Below, in pieces: positions 32,765 through 42,400 of a stretch of DNA of 58,149 nt (position 1 is its first letter; every line of letters begins with the position of its first letter). Below the pieces are notes generated by a model. It saw only the letters and a program-made list of their open reading frames with translations. It was not told the origin of the DNA and ran no database searches. Source of the DNA: Streptomyces sp. Isolate_45 (lineage in GTDB: Bacteria; Actinomycetota; Actinomycetes; Streptomycetales; Streptomycetaceae). The stretch lies in the NCBI RefSeq assembly GCF_024721315.2, contig NZ_JANFAK020000044.1, positions 1-58,149 of the forward strand, given 5' to 3'. Made by a program: the position numbers and the translations under genes.

Positions 32765-34006
32765 ATGCCCGTGGTCAGTCCCGATTTCAGCGTCCTGTCC
32801 GAGGACTTCGCCGCCTCCCCCTACCGCTGGTTTCCACAGTTGAGGGAGCGGGCGCCGGTGCACTACGAGCCCGCGATCGACAGCTATTTCCTCTCCCGCC
32901 ACGAGGACGTCCAGCGGGTACTGACCGACCACGAGGCGTTCACCACCGAGACGCTGCAGGTGCGCGCCGAGCCGGTGATGCGCGGGCCGGTCCTCGCCCA
33001 GATGACCGGGGCGGAGCACACCGCCAAGCGGAAGATCGTTGTCCGGAGCTTCACCGGCGGGGCCCTCCAGCACCAGGTGCGCGCCATCCGATCCAACGCC
33101 GCCGAGCTCATGGCACCGTTCCTTCCGCGCGGTCGTATGGACCTGGTCAACGACTTCGGCAGGCCCCTCGCCATCCAGGTGACGCTCGATGTGCTGGGTC
33201 TGGACAAGAAGGACTGGCTCCAGGTGGCCGCGTGGCACAGCGGAGTCGCCGAGTTCATCACCAGCATGGCGCTCACTCCCGAGCGCCGCCGGCACTGTCT
33301 GGACTGCGCCGAACGGCTGGAGGCCCATCTCCTCCCCGTCATCGAGCGGCGGCGCGAACACCCCGGCGACGATCTGATATCGCGGTTGTGCACCGCCGAG
33401 TTCGACGGCATCGTCATGAGTGATCGCGACGTCACCGCGCTGATCATCAACGTGCTGGCCGCGGCGACCGAGCCCGCGGACAAGACGCTCGCCCTGCTCT
33501 TCAAGCACCTCATCGACCACCCCGAACAGATGGCGCAGGTCCGCCGGGATCCGGACCTGCTGCCCGCCGCGATCGCCGAGACCCTGCGCTACACCCCGCC
33601 GGTCCAGCTCATCCCCCGCCAGGCCGAGGGGGACGCCGTGTTCGCCGGCACCACCGTCCCGGCGGGTGCCACCGTCTTCTGCATGATCGGCGCGGCGAAC
33701 CGTGACCCGGAGGCTTTCACCGCCCCGGACACCTTCGACATCCACCGCCCCGACCTGGGCACCGCCCGCTCCTTCACCGCGGCCGCCCAGCACCTGGCCT
33801 TCGGCACCGGGCTCCACCAGTGCGTCGGCACGGCCTTCGCCCGCGCCGAGATCGAGACCGTCGCCGCGATGCTTCTGCCGCTGCTCGACCGGGTCCGGTT
33901 CAGCCCCGGCTTCCAATACCGGGAGAGCGGCCTGTACACGCGGGGTCCTGTCGCCCTGCCCCTCGACTTCACGCCCGTCCCCGAAGGCGCCACCGCCCGC
34001 GAGTGA
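32765..34006 (+). CDS. Cytochrome P450
   Basis: This 413-residue soluble P450 has ETLRYTPP (the ExxR of helix K) and the heme loop FGTGLHQCVG with the axial Cys353. The I-helix segment NVLAAATEPADKTL has Pro where many P450s have Thr after the acidic residue, so oxygen activation may differ from the usual AGxxT scheme. It needs a ferredoxin and reductase from elsewhere. GAGAGG precedes the ATG at 32765. It is followed by an NTF2-like gene, a pairing common in secondary-metabolite tailoring, though no cluster core is present. Confidence 0.93.
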   Translation: MPVVSPDFSVLSEDFAASPYRWFPQLRERAPVHYEPAIDSYFLSRHEDVQRVLTDHEAFTTETLQVRAEPVMRGPVLAQMTGAEHTAKRKIVVRSFTGGALQHQVRAIRSNAAELMAPFLPRGRMDLVNDFGRPLAIQVTLDVLGLDKKDWLQVAAWHSGVAEFITSMALTPERRRHCLDCAERLEAHLLPVIERRREHPGDDLISRLCTAEFDGIVMSDRDVTALIINVLAAATEPADKTLALLFKHLIDHPEQMAQVRRDPDLLPAAIAETLRYTPPVQLIPRQAEGDAVFAGTTVPAGATVFCMIGAANRDPEAFTAPDTFDIHRPDLGTARSFTAAAQHLAFGTGLHQCVGTAFARAEIETVAAMLLPLLDRVRFSPGFQYRESGLYTRGPVALPLDFTPVPEGATARE

Positions 34007-34068
34007 CGTCCCCTCTCCCCCTGCCCCGCACCTCTCCTCACCCCCTCACCCCTTGGGCGTAGACAGCG

Positions 34069-34464
34069 ATGACACAGACCACCGACATCACCCGAGCCAT
34101 CAACGACCTGCTGTTCACCCCGGGTCTCGACCTCTCCGAGGCCATCGACAGGCATTTCACCCCTGACTACCGTCAGCGCACCAACGGGGTGTGGAGCGAC
34201 CGGGCCGCCTTCACCCAGCACATGACGCGCCTGCGCACCCTGGTCCGCAGCGGACACATCGAGGTACACGACGAGCTCCGCGACGGACAGAACTACGCCG
34301 ACCGCCACACCGTCACCATCAGCCAACACAACGGCCGCACCTCGCGCACCGAGGTGTTCCTCTTCGCCCGGCTGGCCGAGGACGGCCGCTTCCAGCGCGT
34401 CGAGGAGACCACCCTCCTCGTCGACGGCCACCCCGACGACGGGAACCTCGGCCTCATCAAGTGA
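34069..34464 (+). CDS. SnoaL/NTF2-like cytosolic protein
   Basis: This 131-residue NTF2-fold protein contains LSEAIDRHFTPDYRQRTNGVWSDRAAFTQHMTRLR and TSRTEVFLFARLAEDGRFQRVEETT. It has no signal peptide, unlike the NTF2-like protein at 30057. It starts 62 bases after the P450 on the same strand and is probably cotranscribed. It may act on or bind the same substrate, as SnoaL-like cyclases and isomerases do. Confidence 0.82.
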   Translation: MTQTTDITRAINDLLFTPGLDLSEAIDRHFTPDYRQRTNGVWSDRAAFTQHMTRLRTLVRSGHIEVHDELRDGQNYADRHTVTISQHNGRTSRTEVFLFARLAEDGRFQRVEETTLLVDGHPDDGNLGLIK

Positions 34465-34717
34465 TGCGGTCGGCCTCTGTGGGGGGCGCCCAACTTGCCG
34501 TGCGGGTAACGCGTTCGTCCTGGGCGCGGTCCCGCACCTCACGTCCCGGCGCCCGACGTCTCCGTTACCATCTCCACCGGAGAAGCGGCCCGGAGGCGGA
34601 TTCGGCCTCCCTGACGTCGGGTGCCACACCTCATTCCCACGAGTGCGCGACAGGGCCCCGGCCGGTCGGAGCCGGATCGTGTGCTTCTCAGACGCTGGAA
34701 CAAGGGGGTTGGCCGCC

Positions 34718-36727
34718 ATGGTGTCCGTGGGGGAAAGACTGAGCCGAGCGCGCGTACGGGCCTTCGTCGGCCGGGACGAGGAACTCGGCCGATTCGGGGA
34801 GGCTTTGGCCGGGAATCCGCAGGCGCCGTTCGCGTTCTACGTGTGCGGGCCGGGCGGCATCGGCAAGTCGACGCTGCTGCGACGGCTGGCGGATCACGCC
34901 CGCACGGCGGGGCGCCTGATCGTCGAGCTCGACGGCCGGTTCGTCAGCCGGGACCCGGCCGATTTCGAACGTGCCGCCGGGCCGTTCCTGGACGTTCCGG
35001 GCACGGTCCTGTTCGTCGACTCCTTCGAGCACTGCCAGTGGCTGGAGAGCTGGCTGTGGCACCGCTTCCTGCCGCGGGCCGCGGACGACACCCTGGTCGT
35101 CCTGGCCGGACGGCGCGCGCCGCAGCCGCAGTGGACCGCCGACCCCGCCTGGTCCCGGCTCCTGCACGTGACCGAGCTGGAACCGTTCTCCGCCGAGCAG
35201 GCCCGGCACCTGTTGGTTACAGCGAACATCCGGCCCGAACTGCGGGACCGGGTGCTCCGCTTCGCCGGCGGCAACCCGCTGGCCCTGTCCCTCGCGGCGG
35301 CGGCGGGGTCGGCCGGCTGCGGCAGTGAGGAGATCTGGGCCCCCTCGGCGGACGTCCTGCGCACCCTGCTGGCCGGGTTGATCGGTGAGGTGCCGACGGC
35401 CGCCCACCGCCGCGCCCTGGAAGTGGCGGCGCAGGCGCACTCGACGTCCGAGGAACTCCTCGCCGCGGTGCTGCCCGCCGAGGACGCCCACCCGCTGTTC
35501 TCCTGGCTGAGGGACCTCCCCTTCATGGAGTCCACGCTCCGGGGGCTCCATCCGCACGACGCCGCGCGCGAGACGCTGGCCGCCGACCTGCGGTGGCGGG
35601 CGCCGAACGCGTTCGAGACGATGCGCCGGCGGCTGGCCGACGAGTACCTGCGCCTCCTGCGCGAGGGCCCCGAGGATCGGGGGTGGACGGTCACCGACGA
35701 GCTCTTCTACCTCTTCCGGGAGGGTGAGGCCCTGACGCGCCTGCGTACCTGGTCCCGGGAGGACGAGGTGCACGACCGCCCTCTGCATCCGGACGATCTC
35801 GACGTCGTGCTGGCCATGGCCGAGGAGACCGAGGGGGCCGCCTCCGCGGAACTGGTCCGTTACTGGGCGCGGCGCCAGCCGCGGGCCTTCAGCGTCTACC
35901 GCCTCGTGAGCACGGGTCGGATCGTGGCGTTCACCGCGCGACTGGCCTTGCCGGCTCCTCCCGACCCGCAGGACCTGGCCACCGACCCGGTCGTCGCCGC
36001 CGCGTGGCGGTACACGGACGCCACCGCACCGGTGGGTCCCGGCGAGGAGATCGGCATAAGCCGCTTCTCGATCTACCCCGAGCGGTACCAGGTGCCCTCG
36101 CGCGTCATCGACCTGAGCAGTTCCCGGGCCCAGGCGGAGGCGGCCCGGGCGCGCGGCCGCGCCTACGGTTTCGCCGTCTACCAGGACGCCGAAACCTGGG
36201 CCGAACGCGTCAAGGGCACCCTCACCGACACCGGGGCACGGCCTCGGGTCGGCGCGCACACCTACGGGCTGTTCGGCGTCGACTGGCGGCGGACGCCGGT
36301 GGAGGCATGGCTGAAGCGGTTCATATCGGCCACCGACATGACCGATGTCCCCGTCCTGTCCGGGCCGTCGCCCGTTTCGCGCAGCGCGTTCGACCAGGCC
36401 GTGCGCGAGGCGTTGGCGCACTGGCGCGATGGGAGCGGCTTCGCCGCCTGCGCCCTGTTGCGTACGCGGCTCGTGGCCGACTGCGACGAACCCGTCGGTG
36501 CGTTGCGCACGCTGCTGCGCGAGGCCGTCGACGACCTCGCCCTCGACCCGCGCGGAGCGCGCGCCCGCGAGGCCCTCACGGCGGGCCACTTCTCGGGAGC
36601 GCCCACGCAGGAGGCGGCGGCCCGTCGCCTCGGACTTCCGTACGGCACCTACCGCCGCCACCTGCGTCAGGGCCTGGACCTGCTCTGCGAGGCCTTGTGG
36701 CAGCAGGAGCTGCACGGTCCCCGGTAA
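34718..36727 (+). CDS. Large P-loop NTPase with GNAT-like and C-terminal HTH regions
   Basis: The 669-residue protein begins with a STAND/AAA-type ATPase: VGRDEELGRF, then Walker A GPGGIGKST (44-52), and Walker B TVLFVDSFEHC near 102-112. GRRAPQ and FAGGNPLALSLA resemble the sensor and GLPL-like motifs of STAND proteins. The middle (about 370-510: AEETEGAASAELVRYWARRQ, YGFAVYQDAETW) looks GNAT-like, possibly catalytically degenerate. The end (PTQEAAARRLGLPYGTYRRH) is a sigma-region-4-like HTH. The start follows AAGGGGG. It is probably an ATP-switched transcription regulator lying after the P450/NTF2 pair. Confidence 0.75.
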   Translation: MVSVGERLSRARVRAFVGRDEELGRFGEALAGNPQAPFAFYVCGPGGIGKSTLLRRLADHARTAGRLIVELDGRFVSRDPADFERAAGPFLDVPGTVLFVDSFEHCQWLESWLWHRFLPRAADDTLVVLAGRRAPQPQWTADPAWSRLLHVTELEPFSAEQARHLLVTANIRPELRDRVLRFAGGNPLALSLAAAAGSAGCGSEEIWAPSADVLRTLLAGLIGEVPTAAHRRALEVAAQAHSTSEELLAAVLPAEDAHPLFSWLRDLPFMESTLRGLHPHDAARETLAADLRWRAPNAFETMRRRLADEYLRLLREGPEDRGWTVTDELFYLFREGEALTRLRTWSREDEVHDRPLHPDDLDVVLAMAEETEGAASAELVRYWARRQPRAFSVYRLVSTGRIVAFTARLALPAPPDPQDLATDPVVAAAWRYTDATAPVGPGEEIGISRFSIYPERYQVPSRVIDLSSSRAQAEAARARGRAYGFAVYQDAETWAERVKGTLTDTGARPRVGAHTYGLFGVDWRRTPVEAWLKRFISATDMTDVPVLSGPSPVSRSAFDQAVREALAHWRDGSGFAACALLRTRLVADCDEPVGALRTLLREAVDDLALDPRGARAREALTAGHFSGAPTQEAAARRLGLPYGTYRRHLRQGLDLLCEALWQQELHGPR

Positions 36728-36771
36728 CCGTCCGAAGGCGTAGGGGGCGCCACCATGGGCAGGGGCGGGGC

Positions 36772-36929
36772 ATGACGACGGTGCTCGGCGCCTTTGTCAT
36801 CGGCACTCCCGACCCGGCCGCGCCGGCCGCCTGCTACCGGGCCCTGCTGGTCCGGGAGGAATTCGAACGCCGACCGGTCCGCGCCCGCCCTTCACCCTGC
36901 CCGGGTCGCCGCCGGCCGGCGGTGGCTCG
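36772..36929 (+). pseudogene. Truncated VOC/glyoxalase-like gene start
   Basis: MTTVLGAFVIGTPDPAAPAA followed by CYRALL is the beginning of a vicinal-oxygen-chelate protein (VIGxPDPxALAxFYRxLLG). After about 40 residues the similarity is lost and the frame runs into the convergent SpoIIE gene. The remainder of a family of at least 110 residues is missing. Confidence 0.5.
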
Positions 36930-39410
36930 TCAGTGCACCTCGATTCCGATGAGGCAGGTGTCGTCGTCGGTGTCGGACGCGGTGTGGATCAGCATGTTGT
37001 CGAGGCGCTTTTCGAGGGAGTCGGCGGTTCGGGACGCGACGGTGAGGAGCTGCGACAGGGAGTCGGTGACCGCGATGTCGCGGCGTTCGACGAGGCCGTC
37101 GGTGTACATGAGGAGGACGTCGTCGGCTTGGAGTTGTACCTCTTCCTCGACGAAGGTCGGCTCGGGTATCGCTCCGAGGAGCATGCCTCCCGTGAGGGGG
37201 AAGGCGCCGGCTCGTGTGCCACGGACCAGGACGGGTGGCAGGTGGCCCGCGCGGGCCCACCGCAGGGTGCGGGTTTCCGGGTCGAAGATGCCGCATACGG
37301 CGGTGGCGGTGAGGTGGCTGGTGAGGTGGAAGGCGACGCTGTTGAGCCAGGTGAGCAGTTGCGCGGGGCCGGCGCCGGTGACGGCGAGGCCGCGTAGGGC
37401 GTTGCGGAGGACGACCATGCCGGTGGCGGCCCGGACGCCGTGGCCCGCGACGTCACCGACGCTGAGGAGGATCTTGTTGTCGGGCAGGACGACGGAGTCG
37501 TACCAGTCGCCGCCGACGAACGCCTCGGTTTCCGCCGGTCTGTAGCGGACGGCGATGCGCAGTCCCGGTACCTCCAGGGGGGCTGGGGCGGGCGGCATGA
37601 TGGCCTGCTGGAGTTGTAGCGCGAGCCTGTTGCGGTCGGCGGATTCGGCTTCGCTGTCGGCGAGTTGGTCCCGCGTCGCGGCCAGGGCGACCTCGGTCCA
37701 GTGCTGGGAGGAGACGTCCTGGCAGGCACCCCGGATCGCGTGGAGGTGGCCCCGGTCGTCCAGGACGGGCTCGGCCACCATGCGGATGTGGCGGGTGATG
37801 CCGTCCGGGCGCAGGAGGCGGAAGTCAACCGACGATTCGCGTCGGCGGTGCAGGAGGGTGCGCAGGAACCGGCCGATGGAGTCGACGTCGTGGGGGTGGG
37901 CGTGGGTGGCGAGGTCTTCGAGGGCCACGGGTGAGGCCGTGAGGGGGAGGCCGAAGAGGGTGAAGAGCTGGCCGTTCCAGGTGGTCTTGCCGGTGGTCAC
38001 GTTCTGTTCGAAGCCACCCACCCTGCCGAGTCGTTGGGCGTGTTGCAGCAGGCCGGCCAGGCGTGCGGTCTCGTCCTCGATCTTCCAGATGAGGAGGAGC
38101 GCCGCGCCGTGGCGGGTGATGCTCACGTCGGCGACGGTGGTGAGGGGCACGTCGCCGACGAACGCGGTCAGCGCCGTACTGAGGACCTGGCAGGCCTCCC
38201 CGGTGGCGTAGGCCCGCTCCAGTTTGTCGAAGAGGCCGCCGTCCTCGGCTGCCGCGGGGTACGCCTCCAGGAAGCGGGCTCCGGTGACGATCGACCGGGG
38301 TCGTCCGGCGGGGTCCACGAAGCGGCTGTTGGTGTGGTGGATGCGGAAGTCGGCGAGGCGGCCGTCGTTGCCGAGGGCGGGGGTGAGGACGAGGGCGGGG
38401 TCGCGGAGGTGGTCGGTGAGGTCGGTGAGTTCGGCCACGGCTCCCGGGTGGGGGGCGTCGGCAGCGGTGGTGGCCGGGTGGGGGAAGTGCTCCTCCAGGG
38501 TGTGGGCGCACAGCTCGGCCAGGGCCTCCAGCTGGCGCAGGACCTGTGGGGGCTGCGGGGGCAGCGCCTGGGGCCAGGCGATCTCCAGGACGCCGTGGAT
38601 GCGTCCGCCGGTGCCGGCGGGGACCGTGACGCGTCCGCCGTCGGGGTGCGGCCGTCGGCCGATGGTGGGGATGCCGGCCTCGGACAGGCTGGTGACGACC
38701 GTGAGGTCCCGGTTGGTCAACGCGAGGCGGGCGCAGGTGGCGACCTCGGGCGGTACGTAGCGCCAGCGGGCGGCGTCCTCCTGGGTGAAGCCGGCCTGGC
38801 CCACCAGGGTCAGGGAGGAGTCGGCCGCGGCGATCCAGATGGCGACGCCGTGGGCGCCCAGGGGGCGGAGCGCGTTCTCCAGCAGGGCGGTGGCGACGGC
38901 TTGGGAGTCGGTGGCGGCGAGCACGCTGCTCTCGGCTGTGCGCAGGCGGACGGCCGGTGCCGTGTTGTCGGGTCCGGGGGGCCCGACGGCGGTTTCGAGG
39001 AAGTGCTGCGCGATCTCGCTGACGCGGTCGCGGGCGGACTGGTTGATGACGTCGACGGCGAGGGCGAGGACGGTGGTGCCGGACTGTTCGGCCAGCGTGG
39101 TCAGCTGTCGGGAGGCTTCCGTGGGGCCGCATCCCAGGCGCCCCACCAGGATGCCCTTGGCCATCTCGACCAGTGCTCGTCCCTCGGCGGCCGACTGTGC
39201 CTCCAACGCCTCCTGGCGCAGCCGCTCCACGGTGGCGGCGAGGCGTCCCGCCCCACGGGGCTCGGTGCCGGGCGCCGGTGCCGGCGGCGGGTCTTGGGGC
39301 AGCGGCCGGGACGCGCGTGCGGCGGGCACCGCCTGCGCGGCGGTGTCCGTGACGTTCCGGTCGTGGTGGTGCGGCTGGGGGGCGGTGGGTTCGCCGGGGT
39401 TGGTGTTCAC
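36930..39410 (-). CDS. SpoIIE-type PP2C phosphatase with ANTAR, GAF and PAS domains
   Basis: The 826-residue cytosolic protein has an ANTAR-like segment (LVEMAKGILVGRLGCGPTEA, about residues 80-135), a GAF-like domain (about 160-310), PAS/PAC (about 330-590; GGFEQNVTTGKTTWNGQLFT) and a C-terminal SpoIIE phosphatase. Phosphatase motifs include VGGDWYDSVVLPD, SVGDVAGHGVRAA, MYTDGLVERRD and DDDTCLI. It would dephosphorylate a STAS-type antagonist. The GTG at 39410 follows GGAGAAG and does not overlap the upstream kinase gene (41-base gap), so the two are probably one operon. The ANTAR position is unusual because such domains normally bind RNA. Confidence 0.88.
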   Translation of the reverse strand: MNTNPGEPTAPQPHHHDRNVTDTAAQAVPAARASRPLPQDPPPAPAPGTEPRGAGRLAATVERLRQEALEAQSAAEGRALVEMAKGILVGRLGCGPTEASRQLTTLAEQSGTTVLALAVDVINQSARDRVSEIAQHFLETAVGPPGPDNTAPAVRLRTAESSVLAATDSQAVATALLENALRPLGAHGVAIWIAAADSSLTLVGQAGFTQEDAARWRYVPPEVATCARLALTNRDLTVVTSLSEAGIPTIGRRPHPDGGRVTVPAGTGGRIHGVLEIAWPQALPPQPPQVLRQLEALAELCAHTLEEHFPHPATTAADAPHPGAVAELTDLTDHLRDPALVLTPALGNDGRLADFRIHHTNSRFVDPAGRPRSIVTGARFLEAYPAAAEDGGLFDKLERAYATGEACQVLSTALTAFVGDVPLTTVADVSITRHGAALLLIWKIEDETARLAGLLQHAQRLGRVGGFEQNVTTGKTTWNGQLFTLFGLPLTASPVALEDLATHAHPHDVDSIGRFLRTLLHRRRESSVDFRLLRPDGITRHIRMVAEPVLDDRGHLHAIRGACQDVSSQHWTEVALAATRDQLADSEAESADRNRLALQLQQAIMPPAPAPLEVPGLRIAVRYRPAETEAFVGGDWYDSVVLPDNKILLSVGDVAGHGVRAATGMVVLRNALRGLAVTGAGPAQLLTWLNSVAFHLTSHLTATAVCGIFDPETRTLRWARAGHLPPVLVRGTRAGAFPLTGGMLLGAIPEPTFVEEEVQLQADDVLLMYTDGLVERRDIAVTDSLSQLLTVASRTADSLEKRLDNMLIHTASDTDDDTCLIGIEVH

Positions 39411-39451
39411 CGTGCGTCGGTCTTCTCCGTGGGGTGGGCCGGGTGGCGGGG

Positions 39452-42400
39452 TCAGCCCCGGGGGGCGTGCGGGGTTCCTTGCGAGGGCAGCCACCTGCGC
39501 AGGCGGAGGATGAGGTCGTTGGCGTCGACGGGCTTGGTGACGTAGTCGCTGGCCCCGGAGGCGAGGCTCTTCTCCCGGTCTCCGGGCATGGCCTTGGCGG
39601 TGACGGAGATGATGGGCAGGTCGACGTACCGGGGCATGCGCCTGATCTCCGCCGTCGCCGCGTAGCCGTCCAGTTCCGGCATCATCACGTCCATCAGGAT
39701 CAGATCGATCCCCGGGGTGCTGGTCAGCGTCTCGATGCCCTTGCGGCCGTTCTCGGCGTGGAGGACCTGCAGGCCGTGCAGTTCCAGGATCCCGCTGATC
39801 GCGTACAGGTTGCGCGGGTCGTCGTCGACGACCAGGACGGAGCGGCCGGCCAGGCCGGTGTCCACGACGGGATGCTCGGGTGCGGCGAGGTCGGCGTCGA
39901 GGCGCACGAGGGGCAGGGCGTCCCCGGGGCGTTCCGCCGACAGGTGCAGGGCGATGCGTTCGCGTAGTTCGTCGAGGCTGGAGAGCACTTCGAGCGGCTG
40001 GGTGGTCGCGCGGAGCGCGATCTCCTCCTGCTGCGCGCGGGTCATGCGGCGGTTGTCGTGCGCGAGGACCGGCATGGAGGCGAGGGCCGTGTCGCCGGCG
40101 AGGTCCTGGAGGAAGCGGACGGCTTCGCCGTCGGGGTCGAGTTCGAGGACCACGCAGTGGAAGGGCGACTGTGCGAGGACGTCGGCCGCGTCGGCCGCGG
40201 TGACGGCGGTGACGACCACGGCTTGGCCGGCCGGGCCGGTGGTCGCCCGGCCGGCGCTCAGGTCGGCCGCGGCGCTCTCGGCGACGAGGCTCAGGAGGCC
40301 GTTGCTGCGCTGTTCGATCACCAGCAGGCGTCGGGGGTGGCGGGTGTCCTCGGCCGGAGCGCTGTCGCCGTACTGCTCGCCCGGGTCGCCGTCGGACGCT
40401 TCCGGCGCCGGGACGGCCGTCTCACGATCGACGAGGTCGGGGCGGGAGACGGGGAGGTAGAGGGTGAAGGTGGAGCCTTCGCCCGGAACGCTGCGCGCGG
40501 TCACCGCGCCGCCGAGCAGGCGGGCGATCTCCCGGGTGATGGACAGACCGAGGCCGGTACCTCCGTACTTGCGGCTGGTGGTGCCGTCCGCCTGCTGGAA
40601 GGCGGCGAAGATGACCTCCAGCTGCTGCTCGGCGATCCCGATGCCGGTGTCGATGACCCGGAAGGCGACGACGGATCCGGAGCGGGCGAGCTCCGCGGGG
40701 ATCTCCGTCGGGGACGCCGGTTCGATCCGTACCTGGACCTGGCCGCGTTCGGTGAACTTCACGGCGTTGGAGAGCAGGTTGCGCAGGATCTGTTGCAGGC
40801 GCGCGTCGTCGGTGAGGAGGTCCACCGGTACGCCCGTCGCGGTCGTGATGTCGAAATCGAGGCCCTTTTGACTGGTCAGGGGCCTGAACGAGGCTTCGAC
40901 GTAGTCGAGCAGCTTCTTGAGGGAGACCCGCTCGGGGTTGATGTCCATCTTGCCGGCCTCGACCTTGGACAGGTCGAGGATGTCGTTGATGAGCTGGAGG
41001 AGGTCGGAGCCGGCGGAGTGGATGATGCCGGCGTACTCGACCTGCTTGGGGGTGAGGTTGCGGCTCGGGTTCTGGGAGAGGAGCTGGGCGAGGATCAGCA
41101 GGCTGTTCAGCGGGGTGCGCAGTTCGTGGCTCATGTTGGCCAGGAACTCCGACTTGTACTTGGAGGCCAGGGACAGTTGCCGGGCCCGGTCCTCCAGTTC
41201 CTGCCTGGCCTGTTCGATCTCCAGGTTCTTCGTCTCGATGTCGCGGTTCTGGGTGGCGAGGAGGGCGGCCTTCTCCTCCAGCTCGGCGTTGGAGCGTTGC
41301 AGTTCGTCCTGCTGGACCTGGAGCTGCTCGGAGCGGGCCTGGAGTTCGCCGGTGAGGCGCTGGGACTCGCCGAGGAGCTCGTCGGTGCGGGCGTTGGCGA
41401 CGATGGTGCTGACGTTGACGCCGACGGTCTCCATCAGGCGGCCGAGGAAGTCGCGGTGCACGGGCGTGAAGGGGCTGAAGGAGGCGAGCTCGATGACGCC
41501 GAGCACCTGGTCCTCGACGAGGATGGGCAGGACGATGAGGTTGGCGGGAGCGGCGGCGCCGAGCCCGGAGGAGATGAGGTAGCCGGGCGGCACGTTGTCG
41601 GTGGCCAGGATGCGGCGGCTGCGTGCGGCCTGCCCGACCAGGGTTTCGCCGTGCTTGATCCGCTGGGGGCTGTCGGTGGGCCGGCCGTAGGAGCCGATCA
41701 GGGTGAGCCAGGCCTGGCCGTCGGCCTCTTCGCCGAGGTAGAAGGCGCCGTAGCTGGCGTCGACCAGGGGGGTGAGCTCGTCCATGACGAGCTCGGCGAC
41801 GACGGCCAGGTCGCGGTGTCCTTGCATCAGGCCGGAGATCTGCGCCAGGTTGGACTTGAGCCAGTCCTGTTCCTGGTTGGCGCGGGTGGTCTCGCGCAGC
41901 GAGCCGACCATCGAGTTGATGTTGTCCTTGAGTTCGGCGACCTCGCCGGAGGCGTCGACGGTGATGGACCTGGTGAGGTCGCCCTCCGCGACGGCGCTGG
42001 CGACCTCGGCGATGGCGCGGACCTGCTGGGTGAGGTTCCCGGCGAGTTCGTTGACGTTCTCGGTGAGCCGCTTCCACGTCCCCGAGACGCCCTCGACCTC
42101 GGCCTGACCGCCGAGGCGGCCCTCGCTGCCGACCTCTCGGGCCACTCGGGTGACCTCGGCGGCGAAGGAGGACAGCTGATCGACCATGGTGTTGATGGTG
42201 GTCTTCAGCTCCAGGATCTCGCCGCGCGCGTCCACGTCGATCTTCTTGGAGAGGTCTCCGTTGGCGACGGCGGTGGTCACGAGGGCGATGTTGCGGACCT
42301 GACCGGTGAGGTTGTTCGCCATGGAGTTGACGTTGTCGGTGAGGTCCTTCCAGGTACCCGCCACGTTGGGCACCCGGGCCTGTCCCCCGAGCCGGCCCTC

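Noticed and set aside
32174..33916. 580-codon minus-strand open frame
   Set aside because: It lies opposite the GNAT and P450 genes, whose catalytic and heme motifs are on the plus strand.
32765..36727. Complete secondary-metabolite cluster
   Set aside because: A P450, an NTF2-like protein and a regulator are present, but there is no synthase, terpene cyclase or peptide-precursor gene nearby.
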